DNA from: an uncultured Bacteroidaceae bacterium | GTDB taxonomy: Bacteria; Bacteroidota; Bacteroidia; Bacteroidales; Bacteroidaceae | Assembly (NCBI GenBank): GCA_904502185.1 | Contig: CAJGDX010000051.1 | Location: 1 to 14,580 of the forward strand | Direction of reading: 5' to 3' | DNA: 14,580 nucleotides | Shown: piece after piece, positions 1 through 7,670 of the stretch | How the letters are laid out: every line of letters begins with the position of its first letter | Numbering within the stretch: position 1 is the first letter of the stretch | Made by a program: the position numbers and the translations under genes | Notes under the pieces: generated by a model | Databases searched by the model: none | Seen by the model: the letters and a program-made list of their open reading frames with translations, nothing else | Told to the model about the DNA's origin: nothing

Positions 1-1346
1 AAGAACATGTCGAGCAGACTCTTTCGCAGTATCAGGGAAAGGCTATGCGTACTCTTGGTTTTGCTTATCAGCGTTTGGGAGAGAACGAGTGCAACGATAT
101 TCTCTTTCTGGGTGTTGTGGGTATTGCTGACCCCATCCGCGATGATGTTAAAGAGGCTATCACCATCTGTAAGGACAATGCAGGAGTACGAGTTATAATA
201 GTTACCGGTGATACTCCGGGTACAGCAAATGAAATTGGCAGACAGATAGGATTGCTCGACGAGAATGAGGAGAAGCAGACTATTACAGGCCCTGAGTTTG
301 CAGCAATGAGCGACGACGAGGCAAGAAGCCTGCTGAGCAAGGATAGTTTCAAGATTATTTCACGTGCCCGACCCGATGACAAGGCAAGATTGGTTATGTT
401 GTTGCAATCCTTGAACCACGTTGTTGCGGTGACGGGCGACGGCACAAACGATGCTCCGGCACTGAGCAAGGCTCAGGTAGGTCTTTCAATGGGTGATGGT
501 ACGGCAAGGGCCAAGGAGGCAAGTGATATTACAATTATAGACAATTCGTTCTCGAGCATCAACAAGGCTATCATGTGGGGACGCTCGTTGTATCTGAATA
601 TTCGTCGTTTCATCATCTTCCAAATGACTATCAATGTCTGTGCATGTCTGGTGGTGCTTTTAGGCTCGTTCATCGGACTGGATTCTCCGCTGACTGTAAC
701 TCAGATGCTGTGGGTGAACCTCATTATGGATACCTTTGCTGCCATGGCGCTCTCGTCGTTGCCGGCAGACAAAAGGGTGCTGAATGATAAACCCCGCAAA
801 CCCAACAGCCATATTATAGACAGTCAGATGTTGCGTCGAATCGTTGGAGTAGGCTTCCTCTTCTTTGTTCTGTTGGCAGGATTGTGGCAGTTGCTGTGGC
901 ATACAGATATAAAATCTGTCAGCGACCTTGTGACTCCCGATTCAGTAAAGGCTTTCTTTACAGGAATCTTTGATATGAGCAGCGATAAGGGACATTTGAG
1001 CGGATACGACCATGGAGTCTTCTTCTCGATATTTGTAATGCTTCAGTTCTGGAATCTGTTCAACGCAAAATATTTCAGAACAGGCAGAAGCCTTATTCAG
1101 GATATATTCGGTCTGTTTACAAATCCACAGCAGGTGAAAGAGTCGTACAGCATGGGTTTTGTATGGATTCTCTCTGTCATATTGTTGGGACAGATAGTTA
1201 TTGTCACCTACGCAGGTGCCATGTTCAATGTGGCTCCGCTCAGCATTACCGACTGGGGTTGGATATTGCTGCTTACATCGCCAGTACTTATTCTTTCGGA
1301 CATTGTCAGATGTATCTGTAATTTGTTTGCAAGGAGTGTCAAATAG
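1..1346 (+). CDS. Calcium-translocating P-type ATPase, PMCA (IIB) type, C-terminal part
   Basis: Membrane pump that uses ATP to move Ca2+ out of the cytoplasm. The reading frame is open from base 3, upstream of the first internal ATG at 45, so the N-terminus, including the DKTGT phosphorylation site and M1-M4, lies outside the window. Visible parts are the P-domain motifs TGDTPGTA (about 210-235) and VTGDGTNDAPAL (about 428-465), followed by M5-M10. The M5 segment (FQMTINVCACLVV) and M6 segment (LWVNLIMDTFAAMAL) keep the Asn and Asn/Asp pattern of the PMCA Ca2+ site, and VNLIMDTF is closer to PMCA than to SERCA (VNLVTDG). Two or more hydrophobic segments follow in the C-terminal 200 residues. 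The stop is TAG at 1344-1346. A monovalent-cation P2 ATPase is less likely given M6. The family assignment is secure; the substrate is inferred from motifs. Confidence 0.93.
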   Translation, partial: EHVEQTLSQYQGKAMRTLGFAYQRLGENECNDILFLGVVGIADPIRDDVKEAITICKDNAGVRVIIVTGDTPGTANEIGRQIGLLDENEEKQTITGPEFAAMSDDEARSLLSKDSFKIISRARPDDKARLVMLLQSLNHVVAVTGDGTNDAPALSKAQVGLSMGDGTARAKEASDITIIDNSFSSINKAIMWGRSLYLNIRRFIIFQMTINVCACLVVLLGSFIGLDSPLTVTQMLWVNLIMDTFAAMALSSLPADKRVLNDKPRKPNSHIIDSQMLRRIVGVGFLFFVLLAGLWQLLWHTDIKSVSDLVTPDSVKAFFTGIFDMSSDKGHLSGYDHGVFFSIFVMLQFWNLFNAKYFRTGRSLIQDIFGLFTNPQQVKESYSMGFVWILSVILLGQIVIVTYAGAMFNVAPLSITDWGWILLLTSPVLILSDIVRCICNLFARSVK

Positions 1347-1378
1347 CAGCTGTCTTGCTTTTCGGCACCATTAAGAAT

Positions 1379-1422
1379 AAAAACAGTCTATGAGGTTTCA
1401 TTTAACCTCATAGACTGTTTTT
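1379..1422. terminator. Bidirectional intrinsic terminator
   Basis: A perfect 19-bp inverted repeat (arms 1379-1397 and 1404-1422) has a 6-nt loop and lies between the convergent ATPase and carbonic anhydrase-like genes. The outer pairs are A:T, so the stem runs into a T-tract on both strands (TTTTTT on plus, TTTTATT on minus). The position 33 nt after the ATPase stop and 36 nt from the opposing stop fits a terminator serving both genes. Confidence 0.85.
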
Positions 1423-1457
1423 TGTATATTGCAAATGTCCTTGCTTGTGGCTGACGG

Positions 1458-1970
1458 TTATTTGTACCACGATGCGTACATCACATAGTCGTCGGCTATG
1501 CGTTTTATTATTTCGTCGCGCTGTTTCTCATCGACAGCTTTAATCTTTTTGGCAGGGACACCTGCATAGATATATCCTCCCTCGACTCTCATTCCCGATG
1601 TTACAAGCGCTCCGGCTGCAACAATGGCACCGCTCTCCACCACAGCGTTGTCAAGAACTATTGCGCCCATGCCTATAAGGCAGTTGCTTTCTATGGTTGC
1701 GCCATGTATCACGGCATTGTGTCCTACGGAGACGTTGTCGCCTATGATTGTCTTTGAACGCTGATAAAGGGTGTGTATCACTGCACCATCCTGTATGTTT
1801 ACTTTGTTGCCGAGTCTGATGCTGTTGACATCGCCTCGAAGCACACTGCCGTACCAGATGGAGCAGTCGTCGCCCATCCTGACATCTCCTATCACCACTG
1901 CTGTCTCGGCAAGGAAACAGTTACTGCCCATTGTCGGGGTTATTCCGTTTAATTCTTTTACAATTGCCAT
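1458..1970 (-). CDS. Gamma-class carbonic anhydrase family hexapeptide-repeat protein
   Basis: The 170-aa protein has left-handed beta-helix hexapeptide repeats through most of its length ([LIV]-G-x-x-x-x pattern, about residues 10-130) and a C-terminal helix. The three zinc ligands of the gamma-CA family are present: His66 (VIHT), His84 (VGHN) and His89 (VIHG). The conserved Arg45/Asp47 (LRGD) and Gln60 are also there. Its length matches the short YrdA/PaaY/CaiE-like branch, which lacks the acidic loop of Methanosarcina Cam. Members bind metal, but many have no proven CO2 hydratase activity, so the reaction is inferred. It is monocistronic on the minus strand with a -7-like box about 35 nt upstream of the ATG, and converges on the Ca2+-ATPase. 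An acyl/acetyltransferase of the same fold is the alternative, but the His triad argues against it. Confidence 0.9.
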   Translation of the reverse strand: MAIVKELNGITPTMGSNCFLAETAVVIGDVRMGDDCSIWYGSVLRGDVNSIRLGNKVNIQDGAVIHTLYQRSKTIIGDNVSVGHNAVIHGATIESNCLIGMGAIVLDNAVVESGAIVAAGALVTSGMRVEGGYIYAGVPAKKIKAVDEKQRDEIIKRIADDYVMYASWYK

Positions 1971-2006
1971 AAATATCTGTTTGTAGTTTCATTTATGTAG
2001 GTGTTG

Positions 2007-2014
2007 CAAATGTA
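2007..2014 (-). promoter_or_regulatory. -7 box (TACATTTG) for the carbonic anhydrase-like gene
   Basis: On the minus strand TACATTTG matches the Bacteroidetes -7 consensus TAnnTTTG exactly, 36 nt upstream of the ATG at 1970. No good TTTG is seen at the -33 position, so it is a partial match. Confidence 0.4.
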
Positions 2015-2041
2015 GTTATTTTTTTGGAATAGTTTAATCTG

Positions 2042-2290
2042 TCACACATCTTCGATGCCTTTAAGAGTCTGTTTCAGTAATGAATCGAGACTCTCGTCGT
2101 CGTTGTCGCGCTCCTTGTTCAGCTTAACCAAAAAATCTGTCATTGTCTTTATCGCCTGATTTATGGTCGATGGATCCTCGCAATCGTTCGTAAGTTTTTC
2201 GAGCCGTTGTATCAGCCTGTGAAAGAGGCTCAGCATTTCGCTGCGTACATCCTCAATCGTAATTTCCTCCTTTTTCCCTCTTCTTGTCAT
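2042..2290 (-). CDS. Small helical hypothetical protein (82 aa)
   Basis: I do not recognise this protein. It begins with a basic stretch (TRRGKKEE), followed by heptad-like helical segments (about residues 10-35 and 43-62) and an acidic C-terminal segment (DNDDESLDSLLKQTLKGIEDV). There is no membrane segment or cysteine cluster. The start ATG is preceded 30 nt upstream by a perfect -7 box (minus-strand TATCTTTG), which supports real expression. It lies divergent to the phage-type block and in the same direction as the carbonic anhydrase-like gene, 71 nt upstream of it. It may be a host gene or a small accessory protein of the phage block; the size and charge pattern alone cannot decide. No function is claimed. 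Confidence 0.72.
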   Translation of the reverse strand: MTRRGKKEEITIEDVRSEMLSLFHRLIQRLEKLTNDCEDPSTINQAIKTMTDFLVKLNKERDNDDESLDSLLKQTLKGIEDV

Positions 2291-2319
2291 TGTCTATTCG
2301 CTTTGTTTACAGTTATCTA

Positions 2320-2327
2320 CAAAGATA
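2320..2327 (-). promoter_or_regulatory. -7 box (TATCTTTG) for the 82-aa gene
   Basis: A minus-strand exact match to TAnnTTTG sits 30 nt upstream of the start codon at 2290, in the divergent intergenic region. No matching -33 TTTG is seen. Confidence 0.4.
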
Positions 2328-2445
2328 GTACGCAACCGCGATGATTAGTTTGCTGTATTAACATTTACAGCCTTCGAGGGTTGATAGTGTTAATTCTGCA
2401 ACCATGTTCCAGTGTTTGGATATTTCTTTTGCAGCAAAAAAAGTT

Positions 2446-2982
2446 ATGGCATTATTTAATTCGATTTTGACAGGGCTGGCCGGTGGGCTGCAGCTCTATT
2501 CGGGAGTGAAAAATCTTTTCAGTGACAATTATGGTCGTGCAAAGAATTCTTTGGACAAGTCGCGTGCAGCGGAAAATGCTTGGTACAGACGTAATTATTA
2601 TAACGACTATCTGAACAGCAGCATGGCGCGCGCAGCCATGAAGCGTGTCGAGGATACGCTGAGCCGTAACAGCCGACAGAACAGAGCCTATGCTGCTGTG
2701 ATGGGTGTTACGCCGGAAGTTTCGCTGGCTCGCAACGAGCAGAATCTGCAAGTGGTGGACAATATGATGAGCAATCTTGCCTCGCAGGAGAGTGCGCGTC
2801 GTGCCTCGGTAGACGCACAGCATTTACAGAATGTAAATTCGCTCAACGGCCAGCAGATGTCGCTCGACCTTAACAACCGTAGTAGTATCGACCCTGACCT
2901 CATAGGAGGATTGTCGCTTATAGAGAGGGCAATAGATGGTGTCAATTGGGGCAAGGAGAAAAAAACTCCCACAGAGGAATGA
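2446..2982 (+). CDS. Phage DNA-ejection / internal virion-like protein
   Basis: The protein is 178 aa from ATG 2446. An upstream in-frame ATG at 2404 would add 14 residues, but 2446 has the A-rich upstream context typical of Bacteroidales and gives the usual phage-like start MALFNSILTG. Residues 1-25 are hydrophobic and Gly-rich (LTGLAGGLQLYSGVKNLF), and the remainder is a long helical segment rich in Ala, Ser, Asn, Arg and Gln (about 30-145). This architecture, with a short amphipathic N-terminus and Gln/Asn/Ser-rich helices, resembles internal virion or DNA-transfer proteins of podoviruses (P22 gp7, T7 gp14 class). The resemblance is of composition and layout; I see no diagnostic motif. It is the first gene of a plus-strand block that ends with a portal, which supports a virion role. 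It is probably not enzymatic. Confidence 0.7.
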   Translation: MALFNSILTGLAGGLQLYSGVKNLFSDNYGRAKNSLDKSRAAENAWYRRNYYNDYLNSSMARAAMKRVEDTLSRNSRQNRAYAAVMGVTPEVSLARNEQNLQVVDNMMSNLASQESARRASVDAQHLQNVNSLNGQQMSLDLNNRSSIDPDLIGGLSLIERAIDGVNWGKEKKTPTEE

Positions 2983-3026
2983 TAAGGCGGTGCTGAGTAA
3001 TGTTGGACGTTTAATCTGATGTGAGA

Positions 3027-3320
3027 ATGAAAAGGCGAAGGTCGGAGTTTCTGGCAAGTGTCGGCGGTATGTTGCTTCTTGCTGATATTTTACATTCGGT
3101 GTTACAGCAGCGGGGTAGTGTTAAGTCGCATGGCGATGGTAAATGCGACAACTGTTCCAAGCAGGTTGATAAGGCTTTCAAACGTTTTTGTACGGCTGTT
3201 GATTATACTTCACAAAAGGCCGATAATCTGCTGAAGAAAAAGATAGCACCCTCCACTGCCGCGCAAAAGAGTACCATCCTGTTTACTCTCTTGCCTGTGA
3301 ATGACGTAAAAGAAAAGTAA
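3027..3320 (+). CDS. Small hypothetical protein of the phage block (97 aa)
   Basis: I do not recognise this protein. ATG 3027 is preferred; a GTG at 3021 in the same frame would add two residues. The N-terminus is strongly basic (MKRRRSEF) and is followed by a hydrophobic stretch (ASVGGMLLLADILHSVL, about residues 10-27) that could be a membrane-associating helix. A CDNC pair lies near residues 40-43 and a third Cys follows, with a Lys-rich helix at about 65-75. It starts 44 nt after the preceding gene and ends 24 nt before the 1414-aa gene on the same strand, so co-transcription is likely. A small virion or chaperone-like role is possible from position only. Confidence 0.6.
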   Translation: MKRRRSEFLASVGGMLLLADILHSVLQQRGSVKSHGDGKCDNCSKQVDKAFKRFCTAVDYTSQKADNLLKKKIAPSTAAQKSTILFTLLPVNDVKEK

Positions 3321-3344
3321 TATTAATTTAATAATCAATAAAAA

Positions 3345-6300
3345 ATGTTTAATGACAAATTAGAACAGAATGGCATCTATGGATACGATGAATCCAAAGA
3401 GAAAAGAGCCGCTAATGCCTCTTCTGCCAACGGCAATACGGGGGAGCCGCTTGATGGCTTTGTGCTTGACGAACGACTGGCTTCGGTGGATAAGACCGTG
3501 CAGCGTATAAATGATCTTACAAATGCTCTAGGCAACAAGAGTGAGCGCAGTGCTTACCATTATAATGCTGCCCGCGAGTCGCTGGTACCCACCGACAACG
3601 AGCAGCGTCGCCGTCGTCAGTTTGTGCTGTCGCGTAATATTGCCGACGATGCTGTAAAGGATTTCTACAACAGCAAGGTGCAGCCTCAGTTTAAGAGTCA
3701 GCGTGAACTCTTCGACAAAAAGGCTACCGACACATACAGAAGTTACTCGGCGGTTCCCGGTGCCGATCCGCTGACTGCACTGCGTATGTCTAACTCGGTC
3801 TCTGACCCTGCAAAGGTGATAGATAGCACCATGAATAGAATCGATGGTGCTGAACTGAACCGAATTGCCGATGCCTATGCGCGTTACGGTGGTCTCGACA
3901 CCGACAGCTATCGTCGTGCAATGCTTGAACCCTCTCTTCGCCACCGTATGACCGAGGAGTATATTAACGAAGCTGTTCCCCGTAGCAGCCTGGAGTATGT
4001 GGCGCGTGGTGCATGGGACAATTCTCTTACAGGCAAATTATCCACTCTTGCTCTCGATGGTTCCGGTTCACGTGGTTTCATCAACGATGAGGCTAAAAGA
4101 CGCTATAATGCAAGCCGTGCCGAGGATTTCACTGCCGGCGTGGGCGGACTGTTAATAGATAGCGGAATTTTTGCCGGCATTGGAAGTGCCGCTTCGGCTG
4201 CTACCGGAAAAGCAACCTCTGCCATTGCTGGTAATCTGACGTCGCGTGTACTGGCAAAGGGTGCGGCACGCGGACTAACAGGTGAAACTGCCAAACGCAT
4301 TGTGGACAGAACTTTTGTAAATACTCTTGGCACACGTATTGCTGCGAGTGGAGCTACACAGGGATTGACTCTGGGAGCTTACGATGCAACCAACAGCGTT
4401 GTCGATGACATTCTTTATGGCGAGGATGTAGATGCCGGAATGGCTGCAAGCTCTTTTGCAAAAGGCTTTGGCACGGGTATGGCGCTCGGTGCAGTGGGTA
4501 CTCCGCTCAGAATGAAAGCCCGTGGACTAACCGGTGGCAGGAAACTGGCAGCATCGGCAGGTGTTCTCAGTGCAGAGTCTGCTGTGTTTACTTTAGGTAC
4601 AGAGGCTGAAAAACTGGCGGCTGGGGTGGATATTGAGCCTATCGACCTGCTTACCGATTTTGGCGAAAGTACAGCTACCCTGCTTGCCATGCGCATGGCT
4701 CACTGGCGTCCTAAAGGCTCGCTGGATAAGTTGGGCCGCGATGGTCGTCTGAAGCCCGAACTTTCGTTCAATGATGTTGAACGTCAAGAGATGCGACAGG
4801 CTGGAGTCAACCCTGATAATTTTATTTCGTCGATGGAGTCTGCCCTGAAACCCAGCTATCCGTCGTTGCACGGAAATGCCCGTCGCGATTTTATAAGCAA
4901 CTACGAAGGTCTTATTTCGAATGATGCCTTGTCGGCCTCGACACGTGCAAAACTGCTCTACATTGTCGAAAATAAATTGACAAGCACTCCTCCTGTTCCC
5001 GTTGATTATAATATGGAGGAGGCTGCAGATGGAGTATTGCTCAACGTGAAAGACAATGCCGGCAGGAATGTGCAGCGTCTGAAATTTGCTTCGCGTGACG
5101 AAGCTCAGAATTTTGCCGAAAGAAACAGCGGTGTGCTGCGTCGCAATCGCATTGCATCCATAGAAGAGTCGTTCCGCCAAGGCATAGATTCCGAGAACTT
5201 TTTCCGTCAGGCAGGTGAGTATGCTCGCGAAACAGGTATTGCTGCCGATGAAATTTCGGACATCATGTACAGGAAGGCGAAAAAGAGACCTCTTGATGCA
5301 CGTCAGCAGCAGATTATCGATGACATTCTTTATCGTTCGAGCTACAATGATGCCGAACTTGGCAATGTGATGCATGACATCCGCAATAGTGTGGAGCAGC
5401 GCTACGGCCTTGGACGCGGAGCATTGCTTACTGCTGTCGAAAAGAACATCTGCGAGTGTACCGAAGCCGAGAACAGGGCGTTGAACGATTACGAGGCTAT
5501 CATACGTCAGCAGGCCGAAAAGCAGCGTTCGGGTGTGACCGACGAAATGCACTATGATGCTCGCCGGCTTATCGAGAGTCAGAATTTCGATGGTTATGGC
5601 AACGAGCAGATACGCGACTATGAACGTGCCTACAACACCTCTGTCGACAAACGTCCCGCCAATGGCAATCTTGATATAAAAAAGAGCTATAAGGCGTTTT
5701 ATCCGCAAGAGTATGAAAATGCTAAAAAATATGGTATTCCCTATCCTGCTGATGGCGAAGCGTCGTTGCACATGAACGACCCCCGTAATCCCATGCCAAA
5801 CTATCTGCACAGTCACGACCAGTTGGCTCGCATGACGGTGATGGCAAACGAAACTGCCAAAAAACTGAACAGCGACATTGAACTGGTCTACGACCCTCAT
5901 CAGCTTGATGCTGCCGACAGTTACTATGCACGTAAACTCACCTCAAAAGGCTGGCACGACTCCTCCAACGACAAAGTAACCATCAATCTGGCGTCGAATG
6001 ACAATGTAGAGGATACCAATTTTACGGTTCTTCACGAGACTGTGGGACACAAGGGACTTGCCAACCTCTTCGGCGAACATTATGTGCAGTTCCTTGACGA
6101 GATGTTGAAACGTGCAACCCCCGAAGTGCGTAAAAGGGTCAGAATATGCCGCACTCTCAACGGACTCAGAAACGACTACGAGGCTATGGATGAATATTTG
6201 GCACTTGCCGCTGAAAAGAGCAATAAAACCCCTGCCGAACGTGGTGTTGTGGAGCGTTTCAAGGATTTTCTTGGCGACGCACTCTATCGCATGAATATTC

Positions 6301-7589
6301 CTGTTCGCGGCATAGATGACCGCAAGATTGCAATTCTGATGTCGCAACACAGAAAGGCACTCGAAAATAATGTTGCAGCCGACAAGCACCGTAAGGATGT
6401 ATTCGGTTCGTTCCGCGCCTCTCGCATGAATTCTTCGGGTGAGCCCTATGCTACTACTTCCGACAACAATTTCAGAGGAGGTAACAACTCTTTGCTTTCG
6501 CAGAATAAGTTCCGTTTCATTGGCGAGAAGGGTTACAACAGACTTGTCGAGTTGGGCGAAGCCGATTTTACATCTGAAAAACTTGCTGCAGCAAAGAGAG
6601 TGCTGGAGAATGGAACCCCCTTGGAGGATGCCAAGATGTGGCTAGGCTGGGAAATGGGTGCTGATGGAAACCTGCGCTACGAAATTGATGACAGAAACTT
6701 GAATCTCGAGTTCTATCACGAAAAACGTTTGCGCGAGGAGCATCCTAAATACTACGAGTTCTACAAGGATATTAAGTCAGGCGATGTAGTGTACAAGCGC
6801 GATAAGGCGGAGGTCAGACAGATGGGCGATAAGCTCAATAAACTGTTGAAGAAGTATACCAAGGAGAATCCGAAACTATCTGACATGCTCTCCGACAACA
6901 TCTTTTTCAAGGCCTATCCCGAGTTTAAGAGTGTAAAGGTCAAGTTCGACGAATATCTCGACAGTGAATGTTACTACGACCATGCATCAAAGACCCTGTA
7001 TGTTGATAAAAACTGTATGGGTACTCCGGAACTTAACGTCACTCTGGCAGGCGAAATGCAGAAAATGATTCAGTATGCAGAGGGATTTTCCCGAGCTTAC
7101 CCCATGAGGGATGTTGTTCCGCCCGAAGTTTACGACAAAATCAACGAGCCCATCGAGCGCGCCGAAATGTTGGAATTATTTAAGGATATTGACCCTCAGG
7201 GATACAGACGCAAACGTGACGATTTTCATCGCAAGTATGGCTTTTTCCCTGAAGAGATGCCCCAGACCGAGTATGAAAAAGAGGAGGCACGCCTCAGTAT
7301 GCTTAGAGGAAAAATGACCGGACAGCATGGAAATCAGGAGATAGTCAATGTCAGGAAACGTTTCGACCTTTCTCCAAAGGAGCGTGCATATTCAAACGCA
7401 GAATATACCGAGGTTTTATCACGCGATGAACAGGTCGGTTATCCTACAAAAGGAAAATTCAAGGCAGCGCTCAAAGGTCCCATCGACTATATAAAAAGAC
7501 GTACTCCGTGGAGAGGTTCCGAGCCTCCCAAATTCAATATGTTGGATTTGTTGAATTTGCCTTACGACGAGGGCTTGCCTAATAATTAA
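3345..7589 (+). CDS. Large polyvalent phage virion-type protein with metallopeptidase-like domains (1414 aa)
   Basis: This is a very large soluble protein. Residues 1-260 are helical and charged. About 261-470 is an Ala/Gly-rich, weakly hydrophobic stretch (GVGGLLIDSGIFAGIGSAAS and on), like membrane-active parts of ejection proteins. About 480-830 is again helical. At 897-904 the motif HETVGHKG, followed by LANLFGEHY and later an acidic DEYLA (949-953), matches the HExxxHxGL putative metallopeptidase found in phage polyvalent proteins. At about 1058-1116, FIGEKGYNRL through WLGWEMGADGNLRYEIDD matches the polyvalent-protein-associated LPD23-like domain. The segment after it normally carries HEIQH before an IQ..EGF segment, but here residues 1236-1240 read GEMQK before MIQYAEGF, so this second site looks inactive. 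Size and position suggest a T7 gp16-like ejection role (inference). The start ATG has an AT-rich leader. The portal gene follows on the same strand. Confidence 0.83.
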   Translation: MFNDKLEQNGIYGYDESKEKRAANASSANGNTGEPLDGFVLDERLASVDKTVQRINDLTNALGNKSERSAYHYNAARESLVPTDNEQRRRRQFVLSRNIADDAVKDFYNSKVQPQFKSQRELFDKKATDTYRSYSAVPGADPLTALRMSNSVSDPAKVIDSTMNRIDGAELNRIADAYARYGGLDTDSYRRAMLEPSLRHRMTEEYINEAVPRSSLEYVARGAWDNSLTGKLSTLALDGSGSRGFINDEAKRRYNASRAEDFTAGVGGLLIDSGIFAGIGSAASAATGKATSAIAGNLTSRVLAKGAARGLTGETAKRIVDRTFVNTLGTRIAASGATQGLTLGAYDATNSVVDDILYGEDVDAGMAASSFAKGFGTGMALGAVGTPLRMKARGLTGGRKLAASAGVLSAESAVFTLGTEAEKLAAGVDIEPIDLLTDFGESTATLLAMRMAHWRPKGSLDKLGRDGRLKPELSFNDVERQEMRQAGVNPDNFISSMESALKPSYPSLHGNARRDFISNYEGLISNDALSASTRAKLLYIVENKLTSTPPVPVDYNMEEAADGVLLNVKDNAGRNVQRLKFASRDEAQNFAERNSGVLRRNRIASIEESFRQGIDSENFFRQAGEYARETGIAADEISDIMYRKAKKRPLDARQQQIIDDILYRSSYNDAELGNVMHDIRNSVEQRYGLGRGALLTAVEKNICECTEAENRALNDYEAIIRQQAEKQRSGVTDEMHYDARRLIESQNFDGYGNEQIRDYERAYNTSVDKRPANGNLDIKKSYKAFYPQEYENAKKYGIPYPADGEASLHMNDPRNPMPNYLHSHDQLARMTVMANETAKKLNSDIELVYDPHQLDAADSYYARKLTSKGWHDSSNDKVTINLASNDNVEDTNFTVLHETVGHKGLANLFGEHYVQFLDEMLKRATPEVRKRVRICRTLNGLRNDYEAMDEYLALAAEKSNKTPAERGVVERFKDFLGDALYRMNIPVRGIDDRKIAILMSQHRKALENNVAADKHRKDVFGSFRASRMNSSGEPYATTSDNNFRGGNNSLLSQNKFRFIGEKGYNRLVELGEADFTSEKLAAAKRVLENGTPLEDAKMWLGWEMGADGNLRYEIDDRNLNLEFYHEKRLREEHPKYYEFYKDIKSGDVVYKRDKAEVRQMGDKLNKLLKKYTKENPKLSDMLSDNIFFKAYPEFKSVKVKFDEYLDSECYYDHASKTLYVDKNCMGTPELNVTLAGEMQKMIQYAEGFSRAYPMRDVVPPEVYDKINEPIERAEMLELFKDIDPQGYRRKRDDFHRKYGFFPEEMPQTEYEKEEARLSMLRGKMTGQHGNQEIVNVRKRFDLSPKERAYSNAEYTEVLSRDEQVGYPTKGKFKAALKGPIDYIKRRTPWRGSEPPKFNMLDLLNLPYDEGLPNN

Positions 7590-7609
7590 CAGCGAATTGT
7601 AGTTGTCAT

Positions 7610-7657
7610 AAAACTGCGGGCAATTACCTTTTTCGGGGGATTGCACAAGGCAGTTTT
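7610..7657 (+). terminator. Hairpin between the 1414-aa gene and the portal gene
   Basis: The outer arms AAAACTGC (7610-7617) and GCAGTTTT (7650-7657) pair perfectly. An inner stem GCAAT/ATTGC (7620-7624, 7640-7644) can form inside. The right arm ends in TTTT followed by CTT. It lies 20 nt after the 1414-aa stop and 13 nt before the portal ATG. It may be a partial terminator/attenuator or an mRNA processing structure that sets the portal level. Confidence 0.4.
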
Positions 7658-7670
7658 CTTATATGCTATT

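Noticed and set aside
4593..5900. A 435-codon open frame on the minus strand inside the 1414-aa gene.
   Set aside because: It is a shadow of the plus-strand gene: the plus frame has recognisable domains, while the minus frame has no family pattern and a Cys/Val/Ile-rich composition typical of antisense frames.
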